Shown here piece after piece: positions 10,668 to 20,499 of a DNA stretch of 64,000 bases. This DNA is from Hyphomicrobiales bacterium. Lineage in GTDB: Bacteria; Pseudomonadota; Alphaproteobacteria; Rhizobiales; Rhizobiaceae. The translations under genes were made by a program, and so were the position numbers. The DNA lies in assembly GCA_900469625.1 (NCBI GenBank), contig UBXV01000009.1, forward strand, positions 1 through 64,000, read 5' to 3'. Below the pieces are notes generated by a model, which saw nothing but the letters and a program-made list of their open reading frames with translations, had not been told where the DNA came from and searched no databases. Within the stretch, counting starts at the first letter, position 1, and each line of letters begins with the position of its first letter.

Positions 10668-11779
10668 AATGCCGGCTCCAGGCTGAGGGAACGTGCGCTT
10701 TCGCCACTATTGGCGAAGGACGTGCCGCGCTCCAGTCGCTTGCCGGTTTCCGGCGCGAAGAAATGCAGGCGGTCGGTCGCGATCGTCACGGCAAGATCGC
10801 CGGAAAGCGGAATTTCAGGAGACAGCGCCACCGTCAGCGCCTGATCCTCGATGGTCCCATGGACGAGACGTTGTGCGCCAAGTTCTTCGACATAGTCGAC
10901 CTGGAACAGCATCGCATCCTCGCCGACGCCGGCGATCTTCAGATCCTCGGCGCGCAGGCCGACGGTCACCGGGCCCTCGACCGGGGCGCGATCGCCGAGT
11001 TCGATCCTGTAGCTGCCGATAGAAAGCCGAGCGCCTTCGATCTTGCCCTTGATCAGGTTCATGGCGGGCGAGCCGATGAAGCTCGCGACGAAGGTCGAGG
11101 CCGGGCGGTGGTAGACATCGAGCGGGCGGCCGATCTGCTCGATCCGGCCGCCGTTCAGAACCACGAGGCGGTCGGCAAGCGTCATCGCCTCCAACTGGTC
11201 GTGGGTGACATAGAGCGAGGTGGTGCCGAGGCGCTTCTGCAGCCGCTTAATCTCGCCGCGCATGGAGACGCGGAGTTTGGCATCGAGGTTGGACAGCGGC
11301 TCGTCGAAGAGGAAGGCCGCCGGCTTGCGCACGATGGCGCGCCCCATGGCCACGCGCTGGCGCTGGCCACCGGAAAGGGCGCGCGGCTTGCGGTCGAGAT
11401 AGGGCTCGATCTCCAGCATGCGCGCGGCTTCGGCGACGCGGGCGTCGATCTCGGCCTTCGGCGTCTTGCGGTTCTTCAGGCCATAGGCAAGGTTCTGGTA
11501 GACGGTCATATGCGGATAGAGCGCATAGTTCTGGAACACCATGGCGATGTCGCGCTCGGCCGGGTCGACCTCGTTGATGACGCGCGAGCCGATCTTCACC
11601 GTGCCCTTCGAGATGCCCTCAAGCCCTGCGACCATGCGCAGGAGCGTGGACTTGCCGCAGCCGGACGGGCCGACCAGCACGATGAATTCGCCGTCCTCGA
11701 TATCGATCGAGACGGACTTCACCGCCTCGACGTTGCCGGTATAGATCTTCGAGACCTCGGCTATGGTGATGGCCGCCAT
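10664..11779 (-). CDS. ugpC: sn-Glycerol-3-phosphate ABC transporter ATP-binding protein
   Basis: This is a 371-residue ATPase of the sugar-type (MalK-like) ABC importers. Walker A is GPSGCGKST (37-45), the signature LSGGQRQR is at 135-142 and Walker [12 protein letters not shown] is near 157-167. A C-terminal TOBE/regulatory domain occupies about 235-371. The gene follows ugpE in an operon whose order matches ugpBAEC, and it overlaps the downstream EEP gene. On its own sequence it could be any MalK-type ATPase; the neighbours make UgpC most likely. Confidence 0.9.
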   Translation of the reverse strand: MAAITIAEVSKIYTGNVEAVKSVSIDIEDGEFIVLVGPSGCGKSTLLRMVAGLEGISKGTVKIGSRVINEVDPAERDIAMVFQNYALYPHMTVYQNLAYGLKNRKTPKAEIDARVAEAARMLEIEPYLDRKPRALSGGQRQRVAMGRAIVRKPAAFLFDEPLSNLDAKLRVSMRGEIKRLQKRLGTTSLYVTHDQLEAMTLADRLVVLNGGRIEQIGRPLDVYHRPASTFVASFIGSPAMNLIKGKIEGARLSIGSYRIELGDRAPVEGPVTVGLRAEDLKIAGVGEDAMLFQVDYVEELGAQRLVHGTIEDQALTVALSPEIPLSGDLAVTIATDRLHFFAPETGKRLERGTSFANSGESARSLSLEPAL

Positions 11780-11843
11780 GGCTGCCTCCGTTGGTAAAAT
11801 TGCGTTTGAGCGCGCGGCGGGGACGATCCCGCCGCCGCGCTGT

Positions 11844-12686
11844 CTACTTGTCGCTTTCCGTCAGGCCCTTGATGAACCAGCGCTGGAAGATCACCACGAT
11901 CAGCACCGGCGGCAGCATGGCGAGGATCGCCAGCGCAAAGGCCTCGTTGTAATCGGGGATGTTGGAGCCGACCCAGACGAGCAGGATCTGCTTGATGCCG
12001 CGCACCAGCGTGAAGAAGCCTTCGTCGGTGGTCATCAGCGTCGGCCAGAGATACTGGTTCCAGCCATAGACGAACATGATGATGAAGATCGCCGCCATCA
12101 TCGTGCGCGACAGCGGCACCAGCACGTCGATGAAGAACTTGAACGGGCCGGCGCCATCGATGCGGGCTGCCTCCAGCAGCTCGTCCGGCACCGACTTGAA
12201 GAACTGACGGAAGTAGAAGGTGCCTGTCGCCGACGCCAGCAGCGGCACGATCAGGCCGGTATAGGTGTTGGTCAGCTTCAGCGTGTTCATCACTTCATAG
12301 GACGGAAGGATGCGCACTTCGAGCGGCAGGAGCAGCGTCGTGAAGATGATCCAGAAGAAGAAGGTGCCGAGCCGGAAGCGGAAATAGACGATCGCGTAGG
12401 CGGCCAGCATCGACAGGACGATCTTGCCGACCGCGAAGCCCAGGCCCAGGATCATCGAGTTCATCATCATGTTGAGACCGGTGATCTTGCCGGTGAAGCC
12501 GCCCTTGCGGGTCAGAACCGTCTCGTAGGTCTCGACGAAATGACCGCCCCAGGAGAGGCTGAGGCCGTTGCGATGAATATCGGCTGCCTCGTGCGTCGAG
12601 GTCATGAAGGCGACCACGACAGGCGCCACCATGATGAAGACGCCGAAGAGCAGGATGACGTGGTCGAAAAACTTGGTGCGATACAT
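11844..12686 (-). CDS. ugpE: sn-Glycerol-3-phosphate ABC transporter permease UgpE
   Basis: This is a 280-residue inner-membrane permease with six predicted membrane segments. Its EAA loop [22 protein letters not shown] contacts the ATPase. The segment ending in NRGLSLSWG-type extracytoplasmic sequence (here [17 protein letters not shown]) is typical of UgpE. It starts 10 bp after ugpA ends and precedes ugpC by 64 bp, so it lies mid-operon. Confidence 0.92.
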   Translation of the reverse strand: MYRTKFFDHVILLFGVFIMVAPVVVAFMTSTHEAADIHRNGLSLSWGGHFVETYETVLTRKGGFTGKITGLNMMMNSMILGLGFAVGKIVLSMLAAYAIVYFRFRLGTFFFWIIFTTLLLPLEVRILPSYEVMNTLKLTNTYTGLIVPLLASATGTFYFRQFFKSVPDELLEAARIDGAGPFKFFIDVLVPLSRTMMAAIFIIMFVYGWNQYLWPTLMTTDEGFFTLVRGIKQILLVWVGSNIPDYNEAFALAILAMLPPVLIVVIFQRWFIKGLTESDK

Positions 12687-12696
12687 CGGCCCCGCC

Positions 12697-13692
12697 TCAA
12701 TTGTAGTGCACGCGCCGCTCGATGAAGCGGAACTGGAAGATGGTGAGCACGAAGACGATGAGCATCAGGATGACCGATTGCGCCGAGGAGCCGCCGAGGT
12801 CGTTGCCGCGGAAACCATCCATGTAGACCTTGTAGACAAGGGTGATCGGGTTGTTGGCCGCCTTGTCCTTCACCAAGACGTCGATGACGCCGAAGGTGTC
12901 GAACAGCGCATAGGTGACGTTGATGATCAGGAGGAAGAAGGCCGTCGGCGCGAGCAGCGGCAGGATCACCGTCCAGAAACGACGGAAGCCGGAGCGGCAA
13001 TCCATCGCCGCCGCCTCGCGCACCGCGACCGGAATGCCCTGCAGGCCCGAGAGGAAGAAGATGAAATTGTACGGGATCTGCTTCCAGACCGAGACGACGA
13101 TCATCGCAAAGGCGGTGTCGGAATAGTTGAGACCGACCTTGATGTCCCAGCCGAACCAGCGGGCAAGCTCGACGATCGGGCCGATATGCTGGTCGAAGAA
13201 CATCATGCCGATGAGGCCTGCAACCGGTGGCGCGATCGCATAGACCCAGATCAGCAGCGTCTTGTAGGTGGCATTGCCGCGGATGACGCCGTCAGCCTTG
13301 ACGGCGAGCAGCAGACCGATCGACAGCGCGAAGAAGGTGACGAGCGTGGTGAAGATCGCAGTGAACTTGGCGATACCGAGATATTCGCCCGATTTCATCA
13401 CGTCGGTGTAGTTCGCCATGCCGACGAAGGTCGAACCGAAGCCGAACGGATCTTCAAGATAGAAGGACGACTGGATCGCCTGGATCGACGGCCAGTAGAA
13501 GAACACGAAGATGATCGCCAGCTGTGGTGCTAGAAAGAGATAGGGCAGATAGGGCGAGGAGAACTGCACGCGCTTGGCGGCATCCTCGCCACCCTTCGCC
13601 TTGCCGCCAAAGAGCCGGAGAGCGCCAAAACGACGCCCATCCGCTCCAGTTCCTCCCCGCGGCGCGGGGAGGCTTTCCGTTCCAGTTGTCAT
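12697..13692 (-). CDS. ugpA: sn-Glycerol-3-phosphate ABC transporter permease UgpA
   Basis: This is a 331-residue permease. The membrane region begins with the UgpA-like segment YLFLAPQLAIIFVFFYWPSI near residue 50, and the EAA loop is REAAAMDCRSGFRRFWTVIL. The first 45 or so residues are a glycine- and charge-rich cytoplasmic extension, longer than in the E. coli protein (about 295 residues). Either this is real or the true start is internal. It starts five bases after ugpB ends. Confidence 0.9.
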   Translation of the reverse strand: MTTGTESLPAPRGGTGADGRRFGALRLFGGKAKGGEDAAKRVQFSSPYLPYLFLAPQLAIIFVFFYWPSIQAIQSSFYLEDPFGFGSTFVGMANYTDVMKSGEYLGIAKFTAIFTTLVTFFALSIGLLLAVKADGVIRGNATYKTLLIWVYAIAPPVAGLIGMMFFDQHIGPIVELARWFGWDIKVGLNYSDTAFAMIVVSVWKQIPYNFIFFLSGLQGIPVAVREAAAMDCRSGFRRFWTVILPLLAPTAFFLLIINVTYALFDTFGVIDVLVKDKAANNPITLVYKVYMDGFRGNDLGGSSAQSVILMLIVFVLTIFQFRFIERRVHYN

Positions 13693-13697
13693 CGAGA

Positions 13698-14996
13698 TCA
13701 GCCGGCCGTCTTGGCGAAGCGGGCGAGCAGGTCGTTGCCTTCCTTCTCGATGGTGTCGAAGGCGTCCTTCACGGTAGCCTCACCGGAGAAGATGCGGCCG
13801 TATTCGCGCTCCATGATCTCGCGGATCTGCGGATAGAAGCCGAGACGGTAGCCCTTCGACCAGTCACCGGCCGGCAGCATCAGCTGTTTGATGCCGACTT
13901 CGGCGACAGGCTTTTCCTTGTAGTAGCCGTCCTTCTGGGCAAGCTCATAGGCTGCCTTGGTGATGGCCACGTAGCCGGTTGCCTTGTGGTAGAAGTACTG
14001 GATCTCGGGCGAGGTCAGGAATTGGAAGAAGTCGGCGACGCACTTGTTTTCCTCGTCCGTCTTGCCCGACATCGCAAAGAGGGCAGCACCGCCGATGAAC
14101 GAGTTGGTGCCGGCACCTTCGATGGCGTTCCAGTAGGGCAGGAAGGTCGCCGAGAACGGCATCTGCGCCGTCTTCTGCAGGCCGCCGAACGAACCGGACG
14201 AACCGATCCAGAACGCGGCCTTGCCTTCTTCGAAGACCTTCTGGTTGTCGTTCCAGCCGGCGCCGTAGAAGGCGAAGTAGCCTTCGTCCTTCCAGGCCTT
14301 GAGCTTGTCGAACATCATGACCAGGTTCGGGTCGGTGACCTTCAGCGTGGTGTCGACGACGCTGTCGTAGCCATTGTTGTTGGTGGCGAACTGGATGTTG
14401 TTGCGCGAGAAGAAGTTCTCGGTGAACTGCCAGGTAAGCTGCGATTGGACGAGCGGGATGTAGCCGGCAGCCTTGAGCTTGGGTGCAGCGGCCTCGAACT
14501 CTTCCCAGGTCTTCGGCGCCTCGACGCCGGCCTTCTTCAGGGCCTCGTCGTTGACATACATGATCGGAGCCGAGGAATTGAACGGCATGCCGACGAACTT
14601 GCCTTCGCTGTCGGCATAGAAGTAGCGCACGCCGTCGATGAAGGCGTTGCGATCGAAGTTGTGGCCGGCCTTGATGATCAGGTCTTCAGCGGGAACGACG
14701 GCGCCCTTGGCGTTGATGATGGTTGCGGCGCCGGCGTCGAAGACCTGCAGGATGTTGGGCTGTTCGCCCGAGCGGAAAGCGGCGATGCCGGAGGCGAGCG
14801 CTTCCTCATAGGTGCCCTTGGAAACCGGGGTCAGCGCGCAGGCGCTCTGGGCTTCGTTGAACTTCTGCGAGATCTCGTTGATGACCTCGCCGTTGCGGCC
14901 GGCCATGCCGTGCCACCAGGTAATATTGGTTGCGGCAAGCGACGAGGTTGCCGAAAAAGCAAGGGTGAAAGCTGCGAGCGAAATTTTCTTGAACAT
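13698..14996 (-). CDS. ugpB: sn-Glycerol-3-phosphate ABC transporter substrate-binding protein
   Basis: This 432-residue periplasmic binding protein has a clear signal peptide (MFKKISLAAFTLAFSATSS, cleavage near SLAA-T). The mature protein starts ITWWHGMAGRNGEVI, the UgpB hallmark, and later has GVPFNSSAPIMYVN-like and AAFWIGSSGS segments. An in-frame ATG at 15047 would put 17 residues before the signal peptide, so 14996 is preferred. It is the first gene of ugpBAEC and imports glycerol-3-phosphate and glycerophosphodiesters. In other bacteria the system is induced by phosphate limitation. Confidence 0.94.
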   Translation of the reverse strand: MFKKISLAAFTLAFSATSSLAATNITWWHGMAGRNGEVINEISQKFNEAQSACALTPVSKGTYEEALASGIAAFRSGEQPNILQVFDAGAATIINAKGAVVPAEDLIIKAGHNFDRNAFIDGVRYFYADSEGKFVGMPFNSSAPIMYVNDEALKKAGVEAPKTWEEFEAAAPKLKAAGYIPLVQSQLTWQFTENFFSRNNIQFATNNNGYDSVVDTTLKVTDPNLVMMFDKLKAWKDEGYFAFYGAGWNDNQKVFEEGKAAFWIGSSGSFGGLQKTAQMPFSATFLPYWNAIEGAGTNSFIGGAALFAMSGKTDEENKCVADFFQFLTSPEIQYFYHKATGYVAITKAAYELAQKDGYYKEKPVAEVGIKQLMLPAGDWSKGYRLGFYPQIREIMEREYGRIFSGEATVKDAFDTIEKEGNDLLARFAKTAG

Positions 14997-15022
14997 GAGT
15001 GGTCCTCTCCACCGGATTGCGG

Positions 15023-15053
15023 ATGGCAGTGGACTAGTGGCGTTCAATGACAG
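15023..15053 (-). promoter_or_regulatory. Possible degenerate Pho box upstream of ugpB
   Basis: Read on the ugp strand, an exact CTGTCAT half-site lies at 15053-15047 and a one-mismatch CTGCCAT at 15029-15023. Rhizobial PhoB boxes are tandem CTGTCAT repeats at 11-bp intervals. The spacing here, about 24 bp, is not ideal, so this is a weak candidate supported mainly by its position before a classic PhoB-controlled operon. Confidence 0.28.
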
Positions 15054-15155
15054 GCCGGTAACGCTTTTATGTCGGGACGATTACAAATTCGCGAATATGT
15101 TCCATGAGGGCGCGCAAACGGAACAGCGCAATCATTTCCTTCGCCGCACGCCCGC

Positions 15156-15524
15156 TCAGAACGCATCGGGCAGGTGTCGCGGCCAACGCCAGGGCGTCAC
15201 CGTGACGATGTCGTAGCGCACGGATAGCCTGGCGACATCGGGCTGGCGCGCGAGCCAGAGATCGCTCGCCGCGCGAATGCGGTGCTGCGCCGTGGCGGTG
15301 ACGGCAAAAACGCCCGCCTCTGCCGAGCGCCTGGCCTTGACCTCGACGCAGGCGATGAGATCACCCCTGCGGGCGATAATGTCGATTTCGCCAAGCTTGG
15401 TGCGATGGCGCATGGCGACGATGCGGTAGCCCTTCACGATCAGGCAGAGGGCGGCGCGATATTCCGCGAACCGACCGCGCCTCTGGGCTTCCAGCTTCCG
15501 CCGATCTGGCCCGTCAGTCGCCAT
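15156..15524 (-). CDS. yraN: YraN/UPF0102 family nuclease-like protein
   Basis: The 122-residue protein has a restriction-endonuclease-like fold. The core motif is [21 protein letters not shown], with the Asp and E-x-K residues expected of that fold, and it is preceded by the usual [20 protein letters not shown] helix-strand unit. Function is unproven in the family. Its start overlaps the end of rsmI by 11 bases, the standard rsmI-yraN arrangement, which implies co-expression. Confidence 0.92.
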   Translation of the reverse strand: MATDGPDRRKLEAQRRGRFAEYRAALCLIVKGYRIVAMRHRTKLGEIDIIARRGDLIACVEVKARRSAEAGVFAVTATAQHRIRAASDLWLARQPDVARLSVRYDIVTVTPWRWPRHLPDAF

Positions 15525-16443
15525 CGCGGTCCTTGAGTTCCAGCAGCCGGTCGTAAAGCTCCTTGCGCGGAAGGCCGGTCTGTTTGGCCGCTTCGGTCGC
15601 GGCCTTGCCGGTCGACATGTCGGCGATCAAGCGGACGAGCAGCGCGTCGACGTCGGCCGCCTCCGGCTCCGGCGGCGCGTCCGGCGGACCGATGACGAAG
15701 ACGATCTCGCCCTTGACCGCCCCGGCGTCGTCATAGAACGCCTTGAGCTCGCCGAGCGTGCCGCGGCGAAACTCCTCGAACGTCTTCGTCAGTTCGCGGC
15801 AGACCGTCGCCCTTCTGTCTTCACCGAGCACGGCTGCGGCAGCCGCCACGGTGGCTGCGATCCGATGCGGCGATTCGAAGAACATCAGCGTCGCCGGGAC
15901 CCTCGCCAGTTCCTCAAGCCGATCGCGCTTGGCCTTGTCCTTGGTCGGCAGGAAGCCGGCAAAGAGAAAGGCGTCGTTGGGAAGGCCGGAGCCGACAAGG
16001 GCTGCGAGCGGCGCCGAGGCGCCGGGGATCGGTACGACCCGGTAACCGGCCTCGATCGCCAATTGCCCCAGGCGGTAGCCGGGATCGGAGACCAGCGGCG
16101 TGCCGGCATCGGAAACGAGCGCCACGGATCTGCCCTCTGCAAGAGCCGCCAGCAGTCGCGGGCCGACCTCGTCGGCATTGTGCTCGTGATAGGCGTAGGG
16201 ACGATTGACGATGCCGTAGCGGTCGAGCAGCACGCGGGTGACACGCGTATCCTCGCAGGCAAGCACGTCGGCCCCGGCAAGCGTTTCCAATGCGCGCAAG
16301 GTAATGTCGCCGAGATTGCCGATCGGCGTCGCCACGAGATAGAGCGCGACATCGAGCGGGCGCGCGGGAACGCTGGTGTTGTGCAGGCGGTAGCTGCGCT
16401 GCCTCTGCCCGTCCGTTGTGTCCGACGTCCTATGCTTTTCCAA
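15514..16443 (-). CDS. rsmI: 16S rRNA (cytidine(1402)-2'-O)-methyltransferase
   Basis: RsmI methylates the 2'-O of C1402 in the 16S rRNA decoding centre using SAM. The protein has 309 residues. The tetrapyrrole-methylase fold starts at [18 protein letters not shown], followed by the [16 protein letters not shown] loop. About 33 extra residues precede the conserved start (basic, Ser/Thr-rich). They may be real, or translation may start later. It forms an operon with yraN. Confidence 0.95.
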   Translation of the reverse strand: MEKHRTSDTTDGQRQRSYRLHNTSVPARPLDVALYLVATPIGNLGDITLRALETLAGADVLACEDTRVTRVLLDRYGIVNRPYAYHEHNADEVGPRLLAALAEGRSVALVSDAGTPLVSDPGYRLGQLAIEAGYRVVPIPGASAPLAALVGSGLPNDAFLFAGFLPTKDKAKRDRLEELARVPATLMFFESPHRIAATVAAAAAVLGEDRRATVCRELTKTFEEFRRGTLGELKAFYDDAGAVKGEIVFVIGPPDAPPEPEAADVDALLVRLIADMSTGKAATEAAKQTGLPRKELYDRLLELKDRDGD

Positions 16444-16697
16444 CTGCCGCTTCCTGATCGCTGTGCCGGTTGACCGGTTTTGACCTTTATGAGTGAGCCG
16501 ACATGGCAGGGCAAGGGCGCCGAGCGCCGGGCCCGCGCGTCATCTGGGGACAGCGCCCGTCAAACCCCTTGCTTTTCGGGCGATGTTTCTGCCATTTTGC
16601 CGGTCCACATTCCTTCCGGTCGGTCGGCCGGCACACGCAGTTGACGCTGCGGCGGGAGCCTCGCCCGCCGAGCAACGGTTGAAAGCGGTAGCATCCC

Positions 16698-17816
16698 ATG
16701 CGCATTACTCTCGAGCGGTCCAATCTTCTGAAGTCGCTGAACCACGTGCACCGCGTGGTGGAACGGCGCAACACGATCCCGATCCTCTCGAACGTCCTGT
16801 TGCGCTCGGATGGTGCCAGCCTCGAGATGAAGGCGACCGACCTCGATCTCGAAATCACCGAGGCGACCCCGGCCCAGGTCGAACAGGCCGGCGCCACCAC
16901 CGTTCCGGCGCATCTGCTCTACGACATCGTGCGCAAGCTGCCCGACGGCTCGGAAGTGCTTTTGGCGACCAATGCCGAGGGCACGGCGATGACGGTCCAG
17001 TCCGGCCGGTCGAAATTCTCGCTGCAGTGCCTGCCGCAATCCGACTTCCCGGACCTCACGGCCGGCACCTTCACTCACACCTTCCGCCTCAAGGCGACCG
17101 ACCTGAAGATGCTGATCGACCGGACCCAGTTCGCGATCTCGACCGAGGAAACCCGCTACTACCTCAACGGCATCTTCGTGCACACGGTCGAGAGCAAGGG
17201 CGACCTGAAGCTGCGCGCCGTGGCCACCGACGGCCACCGCCTTGCGCGCGCCGACGTCGAGGCGCCGTCGGGCTCTGAAGGCATGCCCGGCATCATCATC
17301 CCGCGCAAGACCGTCAGCGAACTGCAGAAGCTGCTCGACAATCCCGATATCGTCGTGACGCTCGAAGTGTCGGATGCAAAGATCCGCCTGACGATCGGCT
17401 CGATCGTGATGACCTCGAAATTGATCGACGGCACCTTCCCGGATTACCAGCGCGTCATCCCGGCCAACAACGACAAGGAACTGCGCGTCGATTGCCAGTC
17501 CTTCGCCCAGGCCGTCGACCGCGTTTCGACGATTTCCTCCGAGCGCGGCCGCGCCGTGAAACTTGCGCTGACCGACGGTCAGATGACGCTGACGGTCAAC
17601 AATCCGGATTCCGGCAGCGCCACGGAAGAGCTTCCGGTCGGCTACGACCACGACCCGCTGGAAATCGGCTTCAACGCCAAATACCTGCTCGACATCACCT
17701 CGCAGCTGACGGGAACGGATGCCATCTTCATGCTGGCCGACCCCGGCTCGCCGACGCTGGTGCGCGATCTGGCAGCGGAAGACGCGCTCTACGTGCTGAT
17801 GCCGATGCGGGTCTAG
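16698..17816 (+). CDS. dnaN: DNA polymerase III beta subunit (sliding clamp)
   Basis: The clamp is a ring-shaped dimer that tethers DNA polymerase III and other repair enzymes to DNA. The 372 residues form three clamp domains. The N-terminus MRITLERSNLLKSLNHVHRVVERRNTIPIL-type start and the C-terminal PMRV end are family-typical. The gene is separate from dnaA, as usual in Rhizobiales. The 254-bp region upstream, shared with the divergent rsmI, contains no other gene that I can support. A terminator follows at 17843-17872. Confidence 0.97.
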   Translation: MRITLERSNLLKSLNHVHRVVERRNTIPILSNVLLRSDGASLEMKATDLDLEITEATPAQVEQAGATTVPAHLLYDIVRKLPDGSEVLLATNAEGTAMTVQSGRSKFSLQCLPQSDFPDLTAGTFTHTFRLKATDLKMLIDRTQFAISTEETRYYLNGIFVHTVESKGDLKLRAVATDGHRLARADVEAPSGSEGMPGIIIPRKTVSELQKLLDNPDIVVTLEVSDAKIRLTIGSIVMTSKLIDGTFPDYQRVIPANNDKELRVDCQSFAQAVDRVSTISSERGRAVKLALTDGQMTLTVNNPDSGSATEELPVGYDHDPLEIGFNAKYLLDITSQLTGTDAIFMLADPGSPTLVRDLAAEDALYVLMPMRV

Positions 17817-17842
17817 GCGCCCGTGCCGCGATGAAAAATGCG

Positions 17843-17872
17843 ACCCGTCACGCCCCGCGTGGCGGGTTTTTT
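17843..17872 (+). terminator. Intrinsic terminator of dnaN
   Basis: ACCCGTCACG (17843-17852) pairs with CGTGGCGGGT (17858-17867, one G-U pair) around a five-base loop, followed by a run of six T. Confidence 0.85.
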
Positions 17873-18038
17873 GTTGCCGCGGATATTCGCGCGCTGTTGA
17901 TAAGACGACGCTTTCAGGCGCGGACAGACTTGTTTTTGCCGCAGATGGGATCACATTATACTCGCAATGTCCGCGCACCGCACGAATCAGCGAGACCGGA
18001 CCATCCGTTAAGAGAGGACGACGGTTTTGAGGGGATCA

Positions 18039-18641
18039 ATGAACTTGCGCGTGAAGGTGAAGGAACGGCTCGGCCGGAAATTCGACGAGGAAATCCGTTT
18101 CTTCAAGGGCTGGATGAGCAATGCGAAGGCAGTCGGGGCCATCCTGCCGACGTCGTCCGTCACCGCCCGGCGCATGGCGAGCGTCATCGATCCCCATTCG
18201 GGACTGCCGGTTCTGGAACTGGGGCCCGGCACCGGCGTCATCACCAAGGCGATCCTGGAGCGCGGCGTCGCACCTGAAGACCTGGTGTCGGTCGAGTACT
18301 CCACCGATTTCTACCAGCAGCTCAAGGCGAACTACGCCAACGTCAACTTCATCAATGGCGACGCTTTCGACCTGAAGCAGACGCTCGGCACAATGAAGGA
18401 TCGAACCTTCGACAGCGTCATTTCGGCCGTGCCGCTGCTCAATTTCCCGATGTACCGCCGGGTCGAGCTGATCGAGGACCTGCTGTCGCGCATCCCCGTC
18501 GGTCGCCCTGTGGTGCAGATCTCCTATGGACCGCTGTCGCCCGTCGTCGCCATGCCCGACCGCTACAGCATCCAGCATCTCGACTTCGTCGTGCGCAACA
18601 TCCCGCCCGCCCAGCTCTGGGTCTATCGCAAGGCGCACTGA
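18039..18641 (+). CDS. pmtA: Phospholipid N-methyltransferase (Sinorhizobium type)
   Basis: PmtA converts phosphatidylethanolamine stepwise to phosphatidylcholine with SAM, at the inner membrane. The protein has 200 residues. SAM motif I LELGPGTGVITKAIL follows the PmtA segment FFKGWMSNAKAVGAILPTSS. The C-terminus NIPPAQLWVYRKA is characteristic of the soluble rhizobial enzyme. ATG 18039 is preceded by GAGGGGA; the upstream TTG at 18027 is less likely. Its location just after dnaN matches, from memory, Sinorhizobium meliloti. Confidence 0.92.
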   Translation: MNLRVKVKERLGRKFDEEIRFFKGWMSNAKAVGAILPTSSVTARRMASVIDPHSGLPVLELGPGTGVITKAILERGVAPEDLVSVEYSTDFYQQLKANYANVNFINGDAFDLKQTLGTMKDRTFDSVISAVPLLNFPMYRRVELIEDLLSRIPVGRPVVQISYGPLSPVVAMPDRYSIQHLDFVVRNIPPAQLWVYRKAH

Positions 18642-18653
18642 CGGAGCCTTTCC

Positions 18654-19238
18654 ATGTTCGCCCTTTATATCACGCACCCGCAGGTGCAGATCGATCCGGC
18701 CGTGCCCGTGCCGAAATGGGGCCTGTCGGAAACGGGCCGCGCCCGGGCGGAAGCGACGGCGCGCCTCCCCTGGGTTCGAACGCTCGGGCGGATCGTTTCG
18801 AGCGACGAAACCAAGGCCGTCGAGACCGCGAGCCTGCTCGCCGCGACTGCCGAGACCGTCGTCGAAATCGACGATACCATGGGCGAGAACGACCGCTCGG
18901 CTACCGGCTTCCTGCCGCCGCCGGAGTTCGAAAAGGCTGCGGACTGGTTCTTCGCCAACCCGCATGAGAGCTTCAATGGCTGGGAGCGCGCCATCGACGC
19001 GCAGGCCCGCATCACCGCGGCCGTCTTGCACGTCCTCGATGGACACGACCCTGCTGTTCCCATCGCCTTCGTCGGCCATGGCGGCGTCGGGACCTTGCTG
19101 AAGTGCAAACTCGGCGGCACCGCCATCAGCCGAAGCAGCGACCAGAAGGGCGGCGGCGGCGGCAATCTCTTCGCGTTCCGCCTTGCAGATCGCGCTCTCA
19201 CATGCGACTGGACCCCGATGGAATTCTGGCAGGGGTGA
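18654..19238 (+). CDS. Histidine-phosphatase (phosphoglycerate mutase-like) family protein
   Basis: The protein has 194 residues in the histidine-phosphatase fold: an N-terminal LYITHP strand, a middle [15 protein letters not shown] helix and a late [11 protein letters not shown] with the second His. The usual catalytic RHG triplet is replaced by THP: the His is kept but the Arg is lost. The remaining PHxT/TRA layout ([17 protein letters not shown]) fits the family. It starts 12 bp after pmtA ends and is followed at once by pyrF, so the three probably form one unit. Whether it is an active phosphatase is uncertain. Confidence 0.8.
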   Translation: MFALYITHPQVQIDPAVPVPKWGLSETGRARAEATARLPWVRTLGRIVSSDETKAVETASLLAATAETVVEIDDTMGENDRSATGFLPPPEFEKAADWFFANPHESFNGWERAIDAQARITAAVLHVLDGHDPAVPIAFVGHGGVGTLLKCKLGGTAISRSSDQKGGGGGNLFAFRLADRALTCDWTPMEFWQG

Positions 19239-19245
19239 CCGCGAC

Positions 19246-19950
19246 ATGACCGAGACCGCACGCGACCGACTGATCGTCGGCCTGGATCTTCCGACAATTG
19301 CAGAGGCCGAAAAGATCGTCGCCACGCTCGGCGACGACGTCGCCTTCTACAAGATCGGCTACCAGCTGGTGTTTGCGGGCGGCCTCGAGTTTGCCCGGGA
19401 CCTTGCCGCCGACGGCAAGAAGGTCTTTCTCGACATGAAGCTGCTCGACATCGACAACACGGTGGCCAAGGGCGTCGAGAACATCGTCAAGATGGGCATG
19501 TCGATGCTGACGCTGCACGCCTATCCCAAGGCGATGAAAGCGGCCGTCGAAGCGGCGCGAGGGTCGGATCTCTGCCTGCTCGGCGTCACGGTGCTCACCT
19601 CGATGGACGAGCAGGACGTGATCGACGCCGGATACGAATACGACCCGCATACGCTGGTGCTGCGCCGGGCCGAACAGGCACGCGCAGCCGGCATGGGCGG
19701 CATCGTCTGCTCGGCGGAAGAATCCGCCGCCGTGCGCAAGATCATCGGCCCCGACATGGCGCTGGTGACCCCCGGCATCCGCCCCGCCGGCGCCGAGAAA
19801 GGCGACCAGAAGCGCGTCATGACACCGGCCGATGCGCTGAAGGCGGGATCGAGCCATCTCGTGGTCGCGCGCCCAATCGTCGCAGCGGCAGAGCCGCTTG
19901 TCGCCGCCCGCGCGATTCTCACCGAGATGGACAGCGCGCTTTCGCGCTGA
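19246..19950 (+). CDS. pyrF: Orotidine 5'-phosphate decarboxylase
   Basis: This is the last step of UMP synthesis. The protein has 234 residues and starts [18 protein letters not shown]. The catalytic DxKxxD cluster is in [17 protein letters not shown], and the phosphate-binding end is VTPGIRP and LVVARPI. ATG 19246 lies seven bases after the preceding gene's stop. An upstream in-frame ATG at 19183 would lie inside that gene and is rejected. Co-transcription with the histidine-phosphatase-like gene is likely. Confidence 0.95.
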   Translation: MTETARDRLIVGLDLPTIAEAEKIVATLGDDVAFYKIGYQLVFAGGLEFARDLAADGKKVFLDMKLLDIDNTVAKGVENIVKMGMSMLTLHAYPKAMKAAVEAARGSDLCLLGVTVLTSMDEQDVIDAGYEYDPHTLVLRRAEQARAAGMGGIVCSAEESAAVRKIIGPDMALVTPGIRPAGAEKGDQKRVMTPADALKAGSSHLVVARPIVAAAEPLVAARAILTEMDSALSR

Positions 19951-20090
19951 ACCTGAAGCCCTTCGGCAACAGCCAGGCGTTGCGCGCCGCACACCGCCAT
20001 CCGTTGCAGTCGTTGTGCTTGACCTCGGTTGGAATTTGCCGGAAGTAACACTCCCGTCTGCTTCTAGTGCCTGAAGACGAGGAGATCAGC

Positions 20091-20378
20091 ATGGCAAAAG
20101 GATACTGGATCGCCCGGGTCGATGTCCGCGACCCGGAACGCTACAAGGACTATGTGGCGGCCGCAAAGCCGGCTTTCGAGAAATACGGAGCCAATTTTCT
20201 TGCACGCGGCGGCACGTTCGAGCGCCTGGAAGGTGGCGTGCGCGCCCGCAACGTCGTGATCGAGTTCCCGTCGCTGCAGGCCGCTATCGACTGCTACAAC
20301 TCCCCCGAATACCAGATTGCCGCCGCGATCCGCCAGGAAGTGGCGGATGCCGAGATGGTCGTCGTCGAGGGTATCTGA
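20091..20378 (+). CDS. DUF1330 family protein
   Basis: This 95-residue ferredoxin-like alpha/beta protein has the DUF1330 signature: GYWIARVDVRDPERYKDYV, FLARGGTFERLEG and a C-terminal YNSPEYQIAAAIRQ. Proteins of this family are small dimers of unknown function and are common in rhizobia. ATG 20091 is preceded by GAGGAGATC, a strong ribosome-binding site. It is a single gene. Confidence 0.9.
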   Translation: MAKGYWIARVDVRDPERYKDYVAAAKPAFEKYGANFLARGGTFERLEGGVRARNVVIEFPSLQAAIDCYNSPEYQIAAAIRQEVADAEMVVVEGI

Positions 20379-20499
20379 CGCGCGCGGCGCGACCAGTCTG
20401 CTGCAACGCTCTTCGCCGCGAGGATTGGCCTTCACCTCTTGCGGCTGTTGGGCTATGTAGCAGACAATTCTTCCAAATGAGATCAGGAGTGCGTTTCCC

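Noticed and set aside
13524-15050. 508-codon plus-strand open frame over ugpB
   Set aside because: It is antisense to a clear binding-protein gene and shows no family motif. High GC content leaves such frames open on the opposite strand.
16560-17978. 472-codon minus-strand open frame over dnaN
   Set aside because: It is fully antisense to dnaN and Arg/Asp/Gly-rich without motifs; a codon-bias shadow.
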